Made by a program: the position numbers and the translations under genes. From an uncultured Leucobacter sp. (GTDB lineage Bacteria > Actinomycetota > Actinomycetes > Actinomycetales > Microbacteriaceae), in contig CAMFIY010000017.1 in the NCBI GenBank assembly GCA_945952575.1, positions 1 through 15,779 of the forward strand: 15,779 nt of DNA. The letters are read 5' to 3'. Each line of letters opens with the position of its first letter. Position 1 is the first letter of the stretch. Below the pieces are notes generated by a model. The model ran no database searches. It was not told the origin of the DNA and saw nothing but the letters and a program-made list of their open reading frames with translations. Of this stretch, positions 6,899 to 14,473 are shown piece after piece.

Positions 6899-8149
6899 TC
6901 AGGGCGATTGCTCAGGATCGGGGAGGCGGATGCCCGTCGTGTCCCGCAGGTTCTTCCGGTCGTGTCGCGAGACGGCGAGGCTGAGCAGCACCAGCAGCAG
7001 ACCGATCGCGCCGAGCCCGACGCCGACCCATGCAGGGGCGAGGTAGCCGAGCCCCGCTGCGATCACGAGGCCGCCCGACCATGCGCCGAGCGCGTTCCCC
7101 AGGTTGAACGACGCGTGGCTGAGCGCGGCGCCGAGCAGCGCAGCCTCGTTCGCGACCCGGATGAAGCGCGACTGGGTTGCGGGCATGAGCACCGAGGAGG
7201 TGAAGCCGATCAGGAACACGGTGGCGAAGAGTCCGATCGGGCTGGCGGCGAACGCCAGGTAGAGGAGCAGCGAGGCCAGGAAGGTGATGAAGCCCACCAG
7301 CATGGTCCGAGGCGTGTTCCGATCGGCGGCCCAGCCGCCGACGAAGTTGCCGAGGGTCATGCCTGTGCCGAACGTCGCCAGCACCCACGGCACCATCTCG
7401 GGGGGCAGGCCGGCCACGTTCGTCGTCACGACGGCGACGTAGGAGTAGACCGCGAAGAAGCCGCCGAAGCCGATGGCGGCGAGCGCGATCATGATCCAGA
7501 CGCGCACGTTGAGCAGACCGGCGAGACTGCTGCGGGCGCCGCGGCTCGGGTCCCCCGGGATCCGGGGCAGCGTGAGGAGGGTGAGGACGAGCGTGATCGA
7601 GAAGATGACGGCGACGAGGACGTATGCGGCGCGCCAGTGGACGGACTGGCCGATCCAGGTCGCGAGGGGCACGCCGATGATGTTCGCGATGGGCAGTCCG
7701 GCCATCACGAACGCGATGCCGCGACCCTGCGCACCGGGCCCGAGCATGCGGCCGGCGAGCAGCGACGCCGCGCCGAAATAGGTCGCGTGCGGCAGGCCGG
7801 AGATGAACCGGGCCGCCGCCAGCGTCTCGAAGGTCGGCGCGATCGAGGTGAGGATCGAGCTGAACACGAACAGGCCGAGCATCCAGAAGAGCAGCCGGGT
7901 CTGCGAGGCGCGGGCGGCCAGCGTCGCGAAGACGGGTGCGCCGATGACTACGCCCAGCGCGTAGAGGGTGATCAGGATGCCGGCGCGCGAGATCTCCGCC
8001 GCCGGGTGGTCCGCGTAGCCGGGGAGGAGATCCTGGGCGATGTTCGGCAGGACGCCCATCGAGGCGAACTCGGTGACGCCGATGCCGAAGCCGCCGAGCG
8101 ACAGCGCGATGAGCGCGGCGGTGCGGCGGGCTGGAGAGAGAGGGGGCAC
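6899..8149 (-). CDS. Major facilitator superfamily exporter, DHA1/AraJ type
   Basis: A 416-residue protein with about 12 hydrophobic segments. The first helix reads GGFGIGVTEFASMGVLPNIA, the hallmark of the AraJ/YdeA/chloramphenicol-efflux branch of MFS drug:H+ antiporters. A second family element, FISGLPHATYFGAASLLAGRM, lies in the fourth and fifth helices, and the C-terminal half contains LPPEMVPWVLATFGTGMTLGN. Members export sugars, purines or antibiotics using the proton gradient. The substrate cannot be read from sequence. GTG 8149 is preferred because AGGAG is 5 bases upstream. The in-frame GTG at 8176 has GGGA directly against it and would add nine non-membrane residues. The gene is divergent from the DUF1801 gene and points the same way as the YbjN operon, ending 80 bases before it. 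Confidence 0.9.
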   Translation of the reverse strand: MPPLSPARRTAALIALSLGGFGIGVTEFASMGVLPNIAQDLLPGYADHPAAEISRAGILITLYALGVVIGAPVFATLAARASQTRLLFWMLGLFVFSSILTSIAPTFETLAAARFISGLPHATYFGAASLLAGRMLGPGAQGRGIAFVMAGLPIANIIGVPLATWIGQSVHWRAAYVLVAVIFSITLVLTLLTLPRIPGDPSRGARSSLAGLLNVRVWIMIALAAIGFGGFFAVYSYVAVVTTNVAGLPPEMVPWVLATFGTGMTLGNFVGGWAADRNTPRTMLVGFITFLASLLLYLAFAASPIGLFATVFLIGFTSSVLMPATQSRFIRVANEAALLGAALSHASFNLGNALGAWSGGLVIAAGLGYLAPAWVGVGLGAIGLLLVLLSLAVSRHDRKNLRDTTGIRLPDPEQSP

Positions 8150-8165
8150 GGGCGCTCCTGATGAT

Positions 8166-8180
8166 GGGAGGATCACTCCC
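8166..8180 (-). promoter_or_regulatory. Leader hairpin GGGAG/CTCCC ahead of the MFS gene
   Basis: Five-base arms with a five-base centre form an inverted repeat that would sit in the 5' leader of the MFS transcript, six bases upstream of its AGGAG ribosome-binding site. It could affect translation initiation or be a protein site. The stem is short, so this is weak evidence. Confidence 0.25.
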
Positions 8181-8197
8181 GACGACCTGGGTGGATC

Positions 8198-8208
8198 GTA
8201 TTAGGCTA
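8198..8208. promoter_or_regulatory. Overlapping divergent -10 boxes between MFS and DUF1801 genes
   Basis: The plus strand has TAGGCT at 8202-8207, usable for the DUF1801 gene with a leader of about 70 bases. The minus strand offers TAGCCT (8208-8203) or TAATAC (8203-8198) for the MFS gene with a leader of about 40-45 bases. This is the only AT-richer spot in the 135-base divergent gap, which otherwise holds GC-rich short repeats with no recognisable function. No clear -35 was found for either direction. Confidence 0.4.
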
Positions 8209-8284
8209 TCGCCCGCCCGCCGCCTGGAGGCGTGTCGACGGGGGTTCGAGTGCGCCGACGGGCCTTCTGAGGGAGAATGGCCCC

Positions 8285-8677
8285 ATGGCCGAGCAGAAGA
8301 CCAGACCCACCGGGGCCGACGTGCGGGAGTTCCTCGAAGCCGCTGCCCCGGCGCGTCGCCGTGAGGACGGGCTGCGGCTCGCCGAGATCTTCGGCGAGGT
8401 CACCGGTGCGGAGCCGGTGATGTGGGGGCCTTCGATCGTGGGGTACGGCAGCTTCCGGCTCGAGACGACCGGAGGGGACTGGCCGAAGGTGGGGTTCTCG
8501 CCGCGGAAGGCGCAGCTGTCGATCTACGGGCTGAAGGATCTGCCCGCCGGCGTCGAACTGCTGCCCGGCCTCGGCACCTACACGGAGGGTGCGGGCTGCG
8601 TTTACGTGAAGACGCTGGAGGACATCGACGAGGGCGTGCTGCGTCAGCTCATTCGGATCGGCTGGGGCCGTCGATGA
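8285..8677 (+). CDS. DUF1801 domain-containing protein
   Basis: A 130-residue soluble protein that fits the DUF1801 (YdhG-like) fold along nearly its whole length. MWGPSIVGYG (46-55), WPKVGFSPRKAQLSIY (67-82) and the C-terminal GAGCVYVKTLEDIDEGVLRQLI follow the family pattern, and the N-terminal helix (VREFLEAAAPARRREDGLRLAEIF) is typical. Its molecular role is unknown. Related proteins resemble the iron-chaperone frataxin fold, but no such function can be claimed here. ATG 8285 has AGGGAGA about 8 bases upstream. The last 29 bases overlap the 3' end of the convergent oligoribonuclease gene, so the two transcripts share complementary tails. Confidence 0.88.
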   Translation: MAEQKTRPTGADVREFLEAAAPARRREDGLRLAEIFGEVTGAEPVMWGPSIVGYGSFRLETTGGDWPKVGFSPRKAQLSIYGLKDLPAGVELLPGLGTYTEGAGCVYVKTLEDIDEGVLRQLIRIGWGRR

Positions 8678-9293
8678 GGGGCGAGTAGATCTCGCCGACG
8701 CTCGCGGCGATCCCTTCGGCCGCCGATTTGTCGGGCCCCGGGCCTGCGACCAGGACGGCCTCGCGGAAGTAGGCGAGTTCCTGGATGGACTCGGCGATGT
8801 CGGCGAGCGCGCGGTGGCCGCCGCGCTTCTCGGGCGAGCCGAAGTAGGCGGCCGGGTACCACTGGCGCGCGAGCTCCTTGATCGTCGAGACGTCGATGCT
8901 GCGGTAGTGCAGGCGTTCGTCGAACTCCGGCAGGTATTTCGTGATGAAGCGCCGATCCATGCCGATCGTGTTGCCGGCCACGAGCGGCCTGCGGCCCGCG
9001 GTCACGAACTGCGAGACGTAGGCGATGACCTGCCGCTCGGCCTCGGCGATGTCGACGCCCGCTTCGATCCGAGGAAGCAGCCCGGAATCCGTGTGCATCC
9101 GGCGCACGAAGTCGCCCATGTTCGCGAGTGCGTCGGGGCCGGGATTGATGACGAGCTCGAAGCCGGGATGCAGCGGTCGCAGCGCGAAGTCGGTGACGAT
9201 CACGGCGATCTCGCAGAGACCGTCGCGGTCGACGTCGAGCCCCGTCATCTCGCAGTCGATCCAGACCAGCTGATCCGCAGGCACATTCGACAC
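8649..9293 (-). CDS. orn: Oligoribonuclease, DEDDh 3'-5' exonuclease
   Basis: A 214-residue protein that carries all five catalytic residues of the DEDDh family: Asp13 and Glu15 in WIDCEMTGLD, Asp113 in AGNTIGMDRRF, and His160 and Asp165 in GGHRALADIAES. Orn degrades two- to five-nucleotide RNAs to mononucleotides in the cytosol. It finishes mRNA decay and also clears pGpG from cyclic-di-GMP turnover. The C-terminal ~30 residues (AAEGIAASVGEIYSPLIDG) extend past the catalytic core, which is common in actinobacteria. GTG 9293 is preceded by AGGAG at 5 bases. A nearby ATG at 9306 is in another frame. It follows the ABC ATPase gene on the same strand after 31 bases but has its own candidate -10. 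Confidence 0.96.
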   Translation of the reverse strand: MSNVPADQLVWIDCEMTGLDVDRDGLCEIAVIVTDFALRPLHPGFELVINPGPDALANMGDFVRRMHTDSGLLPRIEAGVDIAEAERQVIAYVSQFVTAGRRPLVAGNTIGMDRRFITKYLPEFDERLHYRSIDVSTIKELARQWYPAAYFGSPEKRGGHRALADIAESIQELAYFREAVLVAGPGPDKSAAEGIAASVGEIYSPLIDGPSRSE

Positions 9294-9321
9294 GGCATCT
9301 CCTCACAAGTTGAACGTGCTC

Positions 9322-9327
9322 AGCCTA
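9322..9327 (-). promoter_or_regulatory. Candidate -10 box TAGGCT for orn
   Basis: Minus-strand bases 9327-9322 read TAGGCT. The predicted start near 9315 gives a leader of about 22 bases with an AGGAG ribosome-binding site. The first three bases are also the TAG stop codon of the upstream ABC ATPase gene, so the promoter would begin where that gene ends. No -35 could be confirmed, because it would lie within the coding sequence. Confidence 0.4.
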
Positions 9328-10893
9328 TCCCTCCGCGGCGAGCAGGCCGTCGGCGAGCCGGTGCACCCGATCGCTCATGTGCCGGATCACCCCGTCGTCG
9401 TGCGAGACCAGCAGATATGCGGTGCCGCGGTGCGCCTGAACCTCGTCCAGGAGATCGAGCACGCGCGCCTGCACGGTGATGTCGAGGGCGGAGACCGGCT
9501 CGTCCAGCAGGATGAGCCGGGGATCCCGAGCCAGCGCGCGGGCGATGGCGAGCCGTTGTCGCTGCCCGCCGGAGAGCGTCGCGGCCGGGCGCGCGAGCTC
9601 GGCGCCGGCGAGCCGCACCTCGTCGGCGAGCCCCTCGACGCGGTGCGTCCGGTCCCGGCGCGGGATGCCGGACGCCCGCAGCGCGTCACGCAGGATCGAG
9701 ATGCCCGTGGCGCCCTCGGGGAAGGAATCCAGCGGATCCTGCGGCACGAAGGCGATGCGGCGACGCAGCTCGCGTCGGGTCGCGCGCGGCGCGCGCTCGC
9801 GCTCGATCCCGTCGATGCGCACGGATCCGGAGTTCGGCGCGATCAGGCCGAGTGCGACGCGGAGCAGCGTCGTCTTGCCGGCCCCCGACTCGCCGATCAG
9901 GCCCAGCGTCTCGCCCGCGGACACGGTCAGGGAGACGTCTGCGAGCACCGGGCGCCCCCCGAACGCGACCGAGACATCGGCGAGCGCGAGGCGTTCGCGC
10001 CCCGGTCCGTCCGCAGGGGTGCGATCGGAGCGCGCCCCCGCGGACGGCGTGAGCAGCCGGATGCCGCGGGGCACGCCGATCGGAGACGCATCGATCAGCT
10101 CGCGGGTGAAAGGGTGCTCCGGACGCGCGAAGACCTGTGCGGGATCGCCCTGCTCGACGACCCGCCCGTCGCGCATGACGAGCACTCGGTCTGCCACGCT
10201 GCGCACGCTCTCCAGGTCATGGCTGATCAGCAGAACCCCGGCGCCGGAGTCCGCACGGCGGCGCAGCTCCGCGAGCACGCGGCTGCGATGACCGGCGTCG
10301 AGCGCCGTCGTCGGCTCGTCCGCCACGATGAGGCGCGGCGCCGCGATGAGTGCGGAGGCGAGCAGTGCGCGCTGCCGCAACCCGCCCGAGAGCTCGTCCG
10401 AACGCTGACGCAGGCGCAGTTCCGGATCCGGCATGCCCGCTGCGGCCAGAGCGTCCCTGACGCGGGCTCGGCGCTCGCCGCGGGTGCCGATGCGGTGCAG
10501 GCGGAGCGCATCGCCGACCTCGTGCTCGACCCGGCGCAGCGGATCGAGGCCGCCGAGCGCGTCCTGCGGGACCAGCGAGGCCCGGGCGCCACGGATGCCG
10601 TCCCAGTCCTGAGCCCCCGGCGCCGGCGCCGGCCGCGAGTCGAGACGGATCGCACCCGAGACAGCGGCGTCCGTCGGCACGAGACCGAGCAGCGCGCGGG
10701 CGGTGAGCGACTTGCCCGATCCGCTCTCTCCGACCAGCGCCACGCACTCGCCCGCGCGGATCTCGAACGAGACGCCGTCCACGGCGGGTGCGTCGGCGCC
10801 GGGGAAGGCGACCCGCAGGTGCTCGACGGAGGCCAGCACCGTCGCCGATGCGCGGCCGGCCGTTCCGTCGATCACGGTTTCGCATCCGCTCAC
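9325..10893 (-). CDS. ABC importer ATPase with two fused nucleotide-binding domains (peptide/nickel type)
   Basis: A 522-residue protein with two complete ABC cassettes, equivalent to DppD and DppF joined. Cassette 1 has Walker A GESGSGKS (55-62), signature LSGGLRQR (168-175), Walker B LIVADEP (Glu193) and switch His225. Cassette 2 has Walker A GESGAGKT (334-341), signature LSGGQRQR (440-447), Walker B LILLDEP (Glu465) and His498. A short linker with PEHPFTREL, typical of oligopeptide ATPases, lies at ~258-266. The long C-terminal iron-sulfur-type tail of DppD/DppF is reduced. It powers uptake through the two adjacent permeases. GTG 10893 overlaps the upstream permease stop as GTGA and has GGAGG 5 bases upstream, so translation is coupled. 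The frame stays open upstream to 11682 but only as a shadow of the permease. Confidence 0.94.
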   Translation of the reverse strand: MSGCETVIDGTAGRASATVLASVEHLRVAFPGADAPAVDGVSFEIRAGECVALVGESGSGKSLTARALLGLVPTDAAVSGAIRLDSRPAPAPGAQDWDGIRGARASLVPQDALGGLDPLRRVEHEVGDALRLHRIGTRGERRARVRDALAAAGMPDPELRLRQRSDELSGGLRQRALLASALIAAPRLIVADEPTTALDAGHRSRVLAELRRRADSGAGVLLISHDLESVRSVADRVLVMRDGRVVEQGDPAQVFARPEHPFTRELIDASPIGVPRGIRLLTPSAGARSDRTPADGPGRERLALADVSVAFGGRPVLADVSLTVSAGETLGLIGESGAGKTTLLRVALGLIAPNSGSVRIDGIERERAPRATRRELRRRIAFVPQDPLDSFPEGATGISILRDALRASGIPRRDRTHRVEGLADEVRLAGAELARPAATLSGGQRQRLAIARALARDPRLILLDEPVSALDITVQARVLDLLDEVQAHRGTAYLLVSHDDGVIRHMSDRVHRLADGLLAAEG

Positions 10894-11765
10894 ACGAACC
10901 TCCGCATCCGCTCGAGCGCGCCGCCGAGCACGGTCGTCGCGATGCCGACGGCGAGGATCGCGAGGCCGGGGAAGAGCGTGAGCCACCACGCCCGCGTCAG
11001 GTAGGGTCTGCCGGCGTTGAGCATGGCCCCCCATTCGGGTGCGGGCGGCGGGGAGCCGAGTCCGAGGAAGCCGAGTGCCGCTGCGAGGACGACGGCGTGG
11101 CCGATCCCGAGCGTCGCGAGGACGAGCACCGGGCGCATGGCGCCGGGCAGAACGTGTCGCCACCAGACGCGGATCGCGCGGTCGCCCTGCAGTCGGGAGG
11201 CCTCGACCTGCCCCGAGCCGAGCATCTGCCGCACGCCGCCGCGCACCATGCGCGCGTACCCCGGTGCGGTCGACACGGCGACGGCGAAGACGACGGAGGC
11301 GATGCCCGGCCCGCGGACGGCGATCAGCAGCAGCGCGAGGAGCATGCCGGGGAAGGAGAAGAGCGCCTCGATCAGCCGGTCCGCGGTGAAGCGGAGCGGC
11401 GCCGTCGCACGGCTGCGACTGCCGCCCGCGAGCGCGCCGAGCGCCATCCCGGCCGCCAGGCCGAGCGCCGTCGCGACCAGGCCGATCGTGAGGGACTCCC
11501 GCGCGCCGAAGACGATGCGGCTGAGCACGTCCCGCCCAGAGTCGTCGGTGCCGAACGGGTGCGCGAGCGAGGGAGGGCGGAACGCCTGGCCCGGCTCCAC
11601 GGCGAGCGGCGCGTGCGGCGCCAGCAGCCCGGGGGCGAGCGCGCAGAGCATCAGGATCAGGAGCAGGCCGAGTGCGATCCACGAGGGGAGGTCGAGGCCG
11701 CCCGTCCGGCTGCGGACGGAGGGGACGCCGCGAGCGGCACGCATGGAGACGCGCGATTCAGACAC
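10890..11765 (-). CDS. ABC transporter permease, DppC-like
   Basis: A 291-residue membrane protein with about six hydrophobic segments. The N-terminal part includes the DppC/OppC hallmark HPFGTDDSGRDVLSRIVFGAR. The cytoplasmic EAA loop that docks the ATPase reads VEASRLQGDRAIRVWWRHVLPGAM. The last loop has LGFLGLGSPPPAPEWGAML, also standard in this family. It pairs with the DppB-like permease to form the channel. GTG 11765 overlaps the preceding gene by 8 bases. No clear ribosome-binding site precedes it, so it probably relies on coupling. An internal ATG at 11744 also lacks a site. Substrate class is peptide, nickel or a related small ligand. Confidence 0.92.
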   Translation of the reverse strand: MSESRVSMRAARGVPSVRSRTGGLDLPSWIALGLLLILMLCALAPGLLAPHAPLAVEPGQAFRPPSLAHPFGTDDSGRDVLSRIVFGARESLTIGLVATALGLAAGMALGALAGGSRSRATAPLRFTADRLIEALFSFPGMLLALLLIAVRGPGIASVVFAVAVSTAPGYARMVRGGVRQMLGSGQVEASRLQGDRAIRVWWRHVLPGAMRPVLVLATLGIGHAVVLAAALGFLGLGSPPPAPEWGAMLNAGRPYLTRAWWLTLFPGLAILAVGIATTVLGGALERMRRFV

Positions 11766-12750
11766 GCGGCACCGCCTGTTCGAGCCGGGCCTCGGTGCGG
11801 GGGTCGACGCGGGCGACGATCAGATCGATCGTGAGCGCGGCGAGGACGTAGGCGAGGGCGGCGAAGAGCACGACGCCGAGCACGACCGGGATGTCGCGCG
11901 ACAGAACCGCGTTCACCAGCGTCCGGCCCAGCCCGGGGCGGGCGAAGATCACCTCGATCACCGCCGCCCCGCCGAGCAGGGACCCGAGTGCCCAGGCCGT
12001 GAGGTTCAGCCCGGGAACGATCCCGTGCCGCAGGACGTGCCGAAGCCGCACGCCGACCTCGGTCTCGCCGCGGGCCCGAGCGCTCTCCACGAATGGCGCA
12101 TCGCGAGCCGCGTCCACTCCGGCCCGGCATACCTGGGCGATGAAGCCCGCAGTCGGGATCGCGAGCGCCAGTGCGGGAAGGACGATCCCGGCGATGCCGC
12201 CCGTGCTCACCGCGGGCAGCCAGCCGAGCACTCCCGAGAAGAGCAGCACGAGCAGGCTCGCGAGCCAGAAGTTCGGCATCGCGGCGGCGGCGAGATCGAG
12301 CGCGGACGCGACCGCGCGCGCGATTCGGGATCGGCCGCTCGCGACCAGGACGCTCATGAGAGCCAGTGCCCAGGCCAGCAGCAGCGAGACGGTAGCGAGC
12401 GTCAGCGTCGGCCCGATGGCCGCCGAGAGCACCTGGGCGACCGGGATCCGCTGTGCGTACGAGACGCCCAGGTCGCCGCGGACCAGCCGGGCGAGGAAGT
12501 CGGCGTACTGCACGGGAAGCGGACGATCCAGGCCGAACTCGGCGCGAGCCGCGGCCAGCGCCTCCGCGCTCGCCTGGCTGCCGGGGCCGCCGAGGGCGGC
12601 CTGCGCCGGATCGCCCGGGATCAGCTGCAGGGCTGCGAAGGCGAGCGTCGCGACCACGAACAGCACCGCGACCGCGCCGCCGAGGCGGGCGGCGAAGCGG
12701 TATGCGCCGCGTCGTCGCCCGTCGCCCTCGGCGGTCGTGGCTCCAGTCAC
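11758..12750 (-). CDS. ABC transporter permease, DppB-like
   Basis: A 330-residue membrane protein with six or so helices. The first helix is followed by the DppB-type periplasmic element IPGDPAQAALGG and GLDRPLPVQYADFLARLVRGDLGVSY, where the family always has a Gly-Asp-Pro and a DLG-S turn. The EAA loop is VESARARGETEVGVRLRHVLRHGIVP. The ending ARPGLGRTLVNAVLSRDIPVV is characteristic of the family. GTG 12750 starts 9 bases after the binding-protein stop, with only a weak GGAA site, so it is probably translated by re-initiation. The extra N-terminal ~15 residues are polar and Arg-rich, as expected for the cytoplasmic side. Confidence 0.92.
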   Translation of the reverse strand: MTGATTAEGDGRRRGAYRFAARLGGAVAVLFVVATLAFAALQLIPGDPAQAALGGPGSQASAEALAAARAEFGLDRPLPVQYADFLARLVRGDLGVSYAQRIPVAQVLSAAIGPTLTLATVSLLLAWALALMSVLVASGRSRIARAVASALDLAAAAMPNFWLASLLVLLFSGVLGWLPAVSTGGIAGIVLPALALAIPTAGFIAQVCRAGVDAARDAPFVESARARGETEVGVRLRHVLRHGIVPGLNLTAWALGSLLGGAAVIEVIFARPGLGRTLVNAVLSRDIPVVLGVVLFAALAYVLAALTIDLIVARVDPRTEARLEQAVPRV

Positions 12751-12759
12751 GTTCCGAGA

Positions 12760-14415
12760 CTAGTGCGCGACCGCGTTCCCGAGCCACGGCGTGTTGACCG
12801 TGGGGAGGGCCCGGAAGCCCTCCAGCGCCGAGCGGTACAGGAAGTGGTTCTGCTGGTCGTAGATCGGCAGAATCAGCGCGTCGTTCGCGATCCACTGCTG
12901 CGCGTCCTTCGCGGCGCGCGCTCGCGCATTCGGGTCCTGCTCGGTGCCGATGGCGTCCAGCAGGCGGTCGAGTTCCGGGCTGCGCACCATCGAGTGATTC
13001 GCGAAGTAGCCGGAGGGTGCGGGGACGGTGGCATCGCTGTGGAAGAGGAAACGCAGCACGTCGGGGCCGATCTTCGTGTAGGGGGCGCTCACGAGCTCGT
13101 ACTCGTGGTTGCCGAGCGCGCCGTACCAGCTTCCGAGGTCGAGCAGCGAGATCTCGACGTCGAATCCGACCTCCTTCGCGCCGGCCTGGATCTGCTCGAA
13201 CAGCGCCTGCTCGGCCTGCGTGGACTGGGCGCCGGTGACGGGGAAGCGCGCGGTGAGACGCTTGCCGTCCTTCATGCGCACGCCGTCGCTGTCGCGTTTC
13301 GTCCAGCCGGCCGCGTCGAGCAGCTGATTGGCCCGATCAGGGTCGTAGACGTAGGAGTCGGGCGACTGCAGCGCGGTCGGCTCGGCGCTGGAGAGCGCGC
13401 TGTAGGAGCGGGGAGCCGTGCCGGCGAACAGTGCGTCGATCCCCGCGTTCACATCGCTCGAGGCGATGAACGCCTGGCGCACCCGCTTGTCGTCGAACGG
13501 GGCCTGGCCGGTGTTCAGCTCGATCCGGTTGCTCGCGCCCGGTCGCGGGGCATTCAGGTGCGCGAGCGCGCCGCCCTGCTCCGCCGTCGTGATCTGGTCG
13601 GGCAGCGGGTTGTCGATCACGTCGACCTCGCCGCTCTGGAGGGCGGCGAACCGGGCCGTCGCGTCGGGGATGAAGCGCCAGGTCACGGTCTTCGCCGCCT
13701 CGCCGCTCGGCGCTTCGAAGCCGCCCGGCAGGGTCGAGTAGTCGGGATTGCGGGTGAGCGTGATGTGGTCCTGCTTGACCCAGTCGCTCACGACGAAGGG
13801 GCCGGATCCGATCGGGGCGAGGCAGTTCGCGTCCATGCCGCGCTCGATGCCCGCGGGGGACTGGATGGCCGTCCAGGGCTGCGCGAGCGATTCGAGGAGC
13901 GCCGCGTCCGGGCGGCTCAGGTGGAAGCGCGCGACCTCGGGGCTCACGACCTCGACGCTCTTCACCTGCTGCACCGCGAGGTAGCCGGTGGAGGATCCGG
14001 TGTTCGGATCCTGCAGATGCTCGATGTTGGCCTTGATCGCTTCGGCGTCGACCGAGGTCCCGTCGCTGAACCTCGCATGCGGCGCCAGCGTGAAGTCCCA
14101 GGTCAGGCCGTCATCGCTCGACTTCCACGAGGTGGCGAGCCACGGCACGATCTCGCCCTGCGCATTGAGGGAGACGAGCGACTCGAGCACCTGGGTCGCG
14201 AGGAGCGCCTGGGGGAAGTTGCCGCCGACGTGCGGATCGAGGCAATCGGGTTCGGCGTCGCCGGTCGCGTAGACGAGCGAATCCTTCGGCGGTCCCGCTG
14301 CGTCGCCCGGGTTCGCGGCGCAGGCGGTGAGGGGGAGCAGGAGGGCGATGGCGGCCGCTCCGGCTCCGACGATCCGGGAGGAGAGTTTCAGGGGGGCTTC
14401 GTTTGCAGAGGTCAC
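12760..14415 (-). CDS. Lipoprotein substrate-binding protein of peptide/nickel ABC importer (SBP family 5)
   Basis: A 551-residue protein. A hydrophobic signal helix (about 15-29) ends in lipobox LTAC, so Cys32 would be lipidated and the protein held on the outer face of the membrane. The mature part follows the family 5 pattern: an early LDPHVGGNFPQALLATQVLESLVSL, then GEIVPWLATSWK, WDFTLAPHARFSDGTSVDAEAIKANI, GSGPFVV and VRQAFIASSDVNAGIDALF. It captures the ligand for the two permeases and fused ATPase that follow in the same operon. The ligand (peptide, nickel chelate, opine or sugar) cannot be decided. The start is uncertain: GTG 14415 has no ribosome-binding site but lies close to the predicted transcription start, which suggests a leaderless or nearly leaderless mRNA. 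TTG 14424 would fall upstream of that start. Confidence 0.92.
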   Translation of the reverse strand: MTSANEAPLKLSSRIVGAGAAAIALLLPLTACAANPGDAAGPPKDSLVYATGDAEPDCLDPHVGGNFPQALLATQVLESLVSLNAQGEIVPWLATSWKSSDDGLTWDFTLAPHARFSDGTSVDAEAIKANIEHLQDPNTGSSTGYLAVQQVKSVEVVSPEVARFHLSRPDAALLESLAQPWTAIQSPAGIERGMDANCLAPIGSGPFVVSDWVKQDHITLTRNPDYSTLPGGFEAPSGEAAKTVTWRFIPDATARFAALQSGEVDVIDNPLPDQITTAEQGGALAHLNAPRPGASNRIELNTGQAPFDDKRVRQAFIASSDVNAGIDALFAGTAPRSYSALSSAEPTALQSPDSYVYDPDRANQLLDAAGWTKRDSDGVRMKDGKRLTARFPVTGAQSTQAEQALFEQIQAGAKEVGFDVEISLLDLGSWYGALGNHEYELVSAPYTKIGPDVLRFLFHSDATVPAPSGYFANHSMVRSPELDRLLDAIGTEQDPNARARAAKDAQQWIANDALILPIYDQQNHFLYRSALEGFRALPTVNTPWLGNAVAH

Positions 14416-14428
14416 GAGGAGCAAGCCT

Positions 14429-14434
14429 ATATTA
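14429..14434 (-). promoter_or_regulatory. Candidate -10 box TAATAT for the ABC importer operon
   Basis: Minus-strand bases 14434-14429 read TAATAT, the most AT-rich -10-like element in the window. The predicted start is near 14422, only about 7 bases before GTG 14415, so the mRNA would be nearly leaderless. The box overlaps the left arm of the inverted repeat at 14432-14452, so a bound repressor would block it. The -35 position reads CATGTT, a poor match. Confidence 0.5.
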
Positions 14435-14452
14435 GTAGACGGAGTCTAATAA
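14432..14452. promoter_or_regulatory. 21-bp inverted repeat, likely TetR operator
   Basis: The arms TTAGTAGAC (14432-14440) and GTCTAATAA (14444-14452) are reverse complements with one mismatch in nine, around a GGA centre. Size, spacing and AT-rich flanks are typical of TetR-family operators. It lies between the importer operon and the divergent TetR gene and overlaps the importer's -10 box, so one bound dimer pair could silence both directions. This is inferred from position and symmetry. Confidence 0.7.
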
Positions 14453-14473
14453 ACATGTTCTCAGGAGATGACC

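Noticed and set aside
6908..8161. A 417-codon plus-strand frame opposite the MFS gene
   Set aside because: It is hydrophilic with His/Asp/Arg-Gly repeats and is an exact antisense of a clear 12-helix transporter.
10894..11682. N-terminal extension of the fused ABC ATPase
   Set aside because: It lies inside the permease gene in another frame and has no ABC homology. GTG 10893 has GGAGG at ideal spacing.
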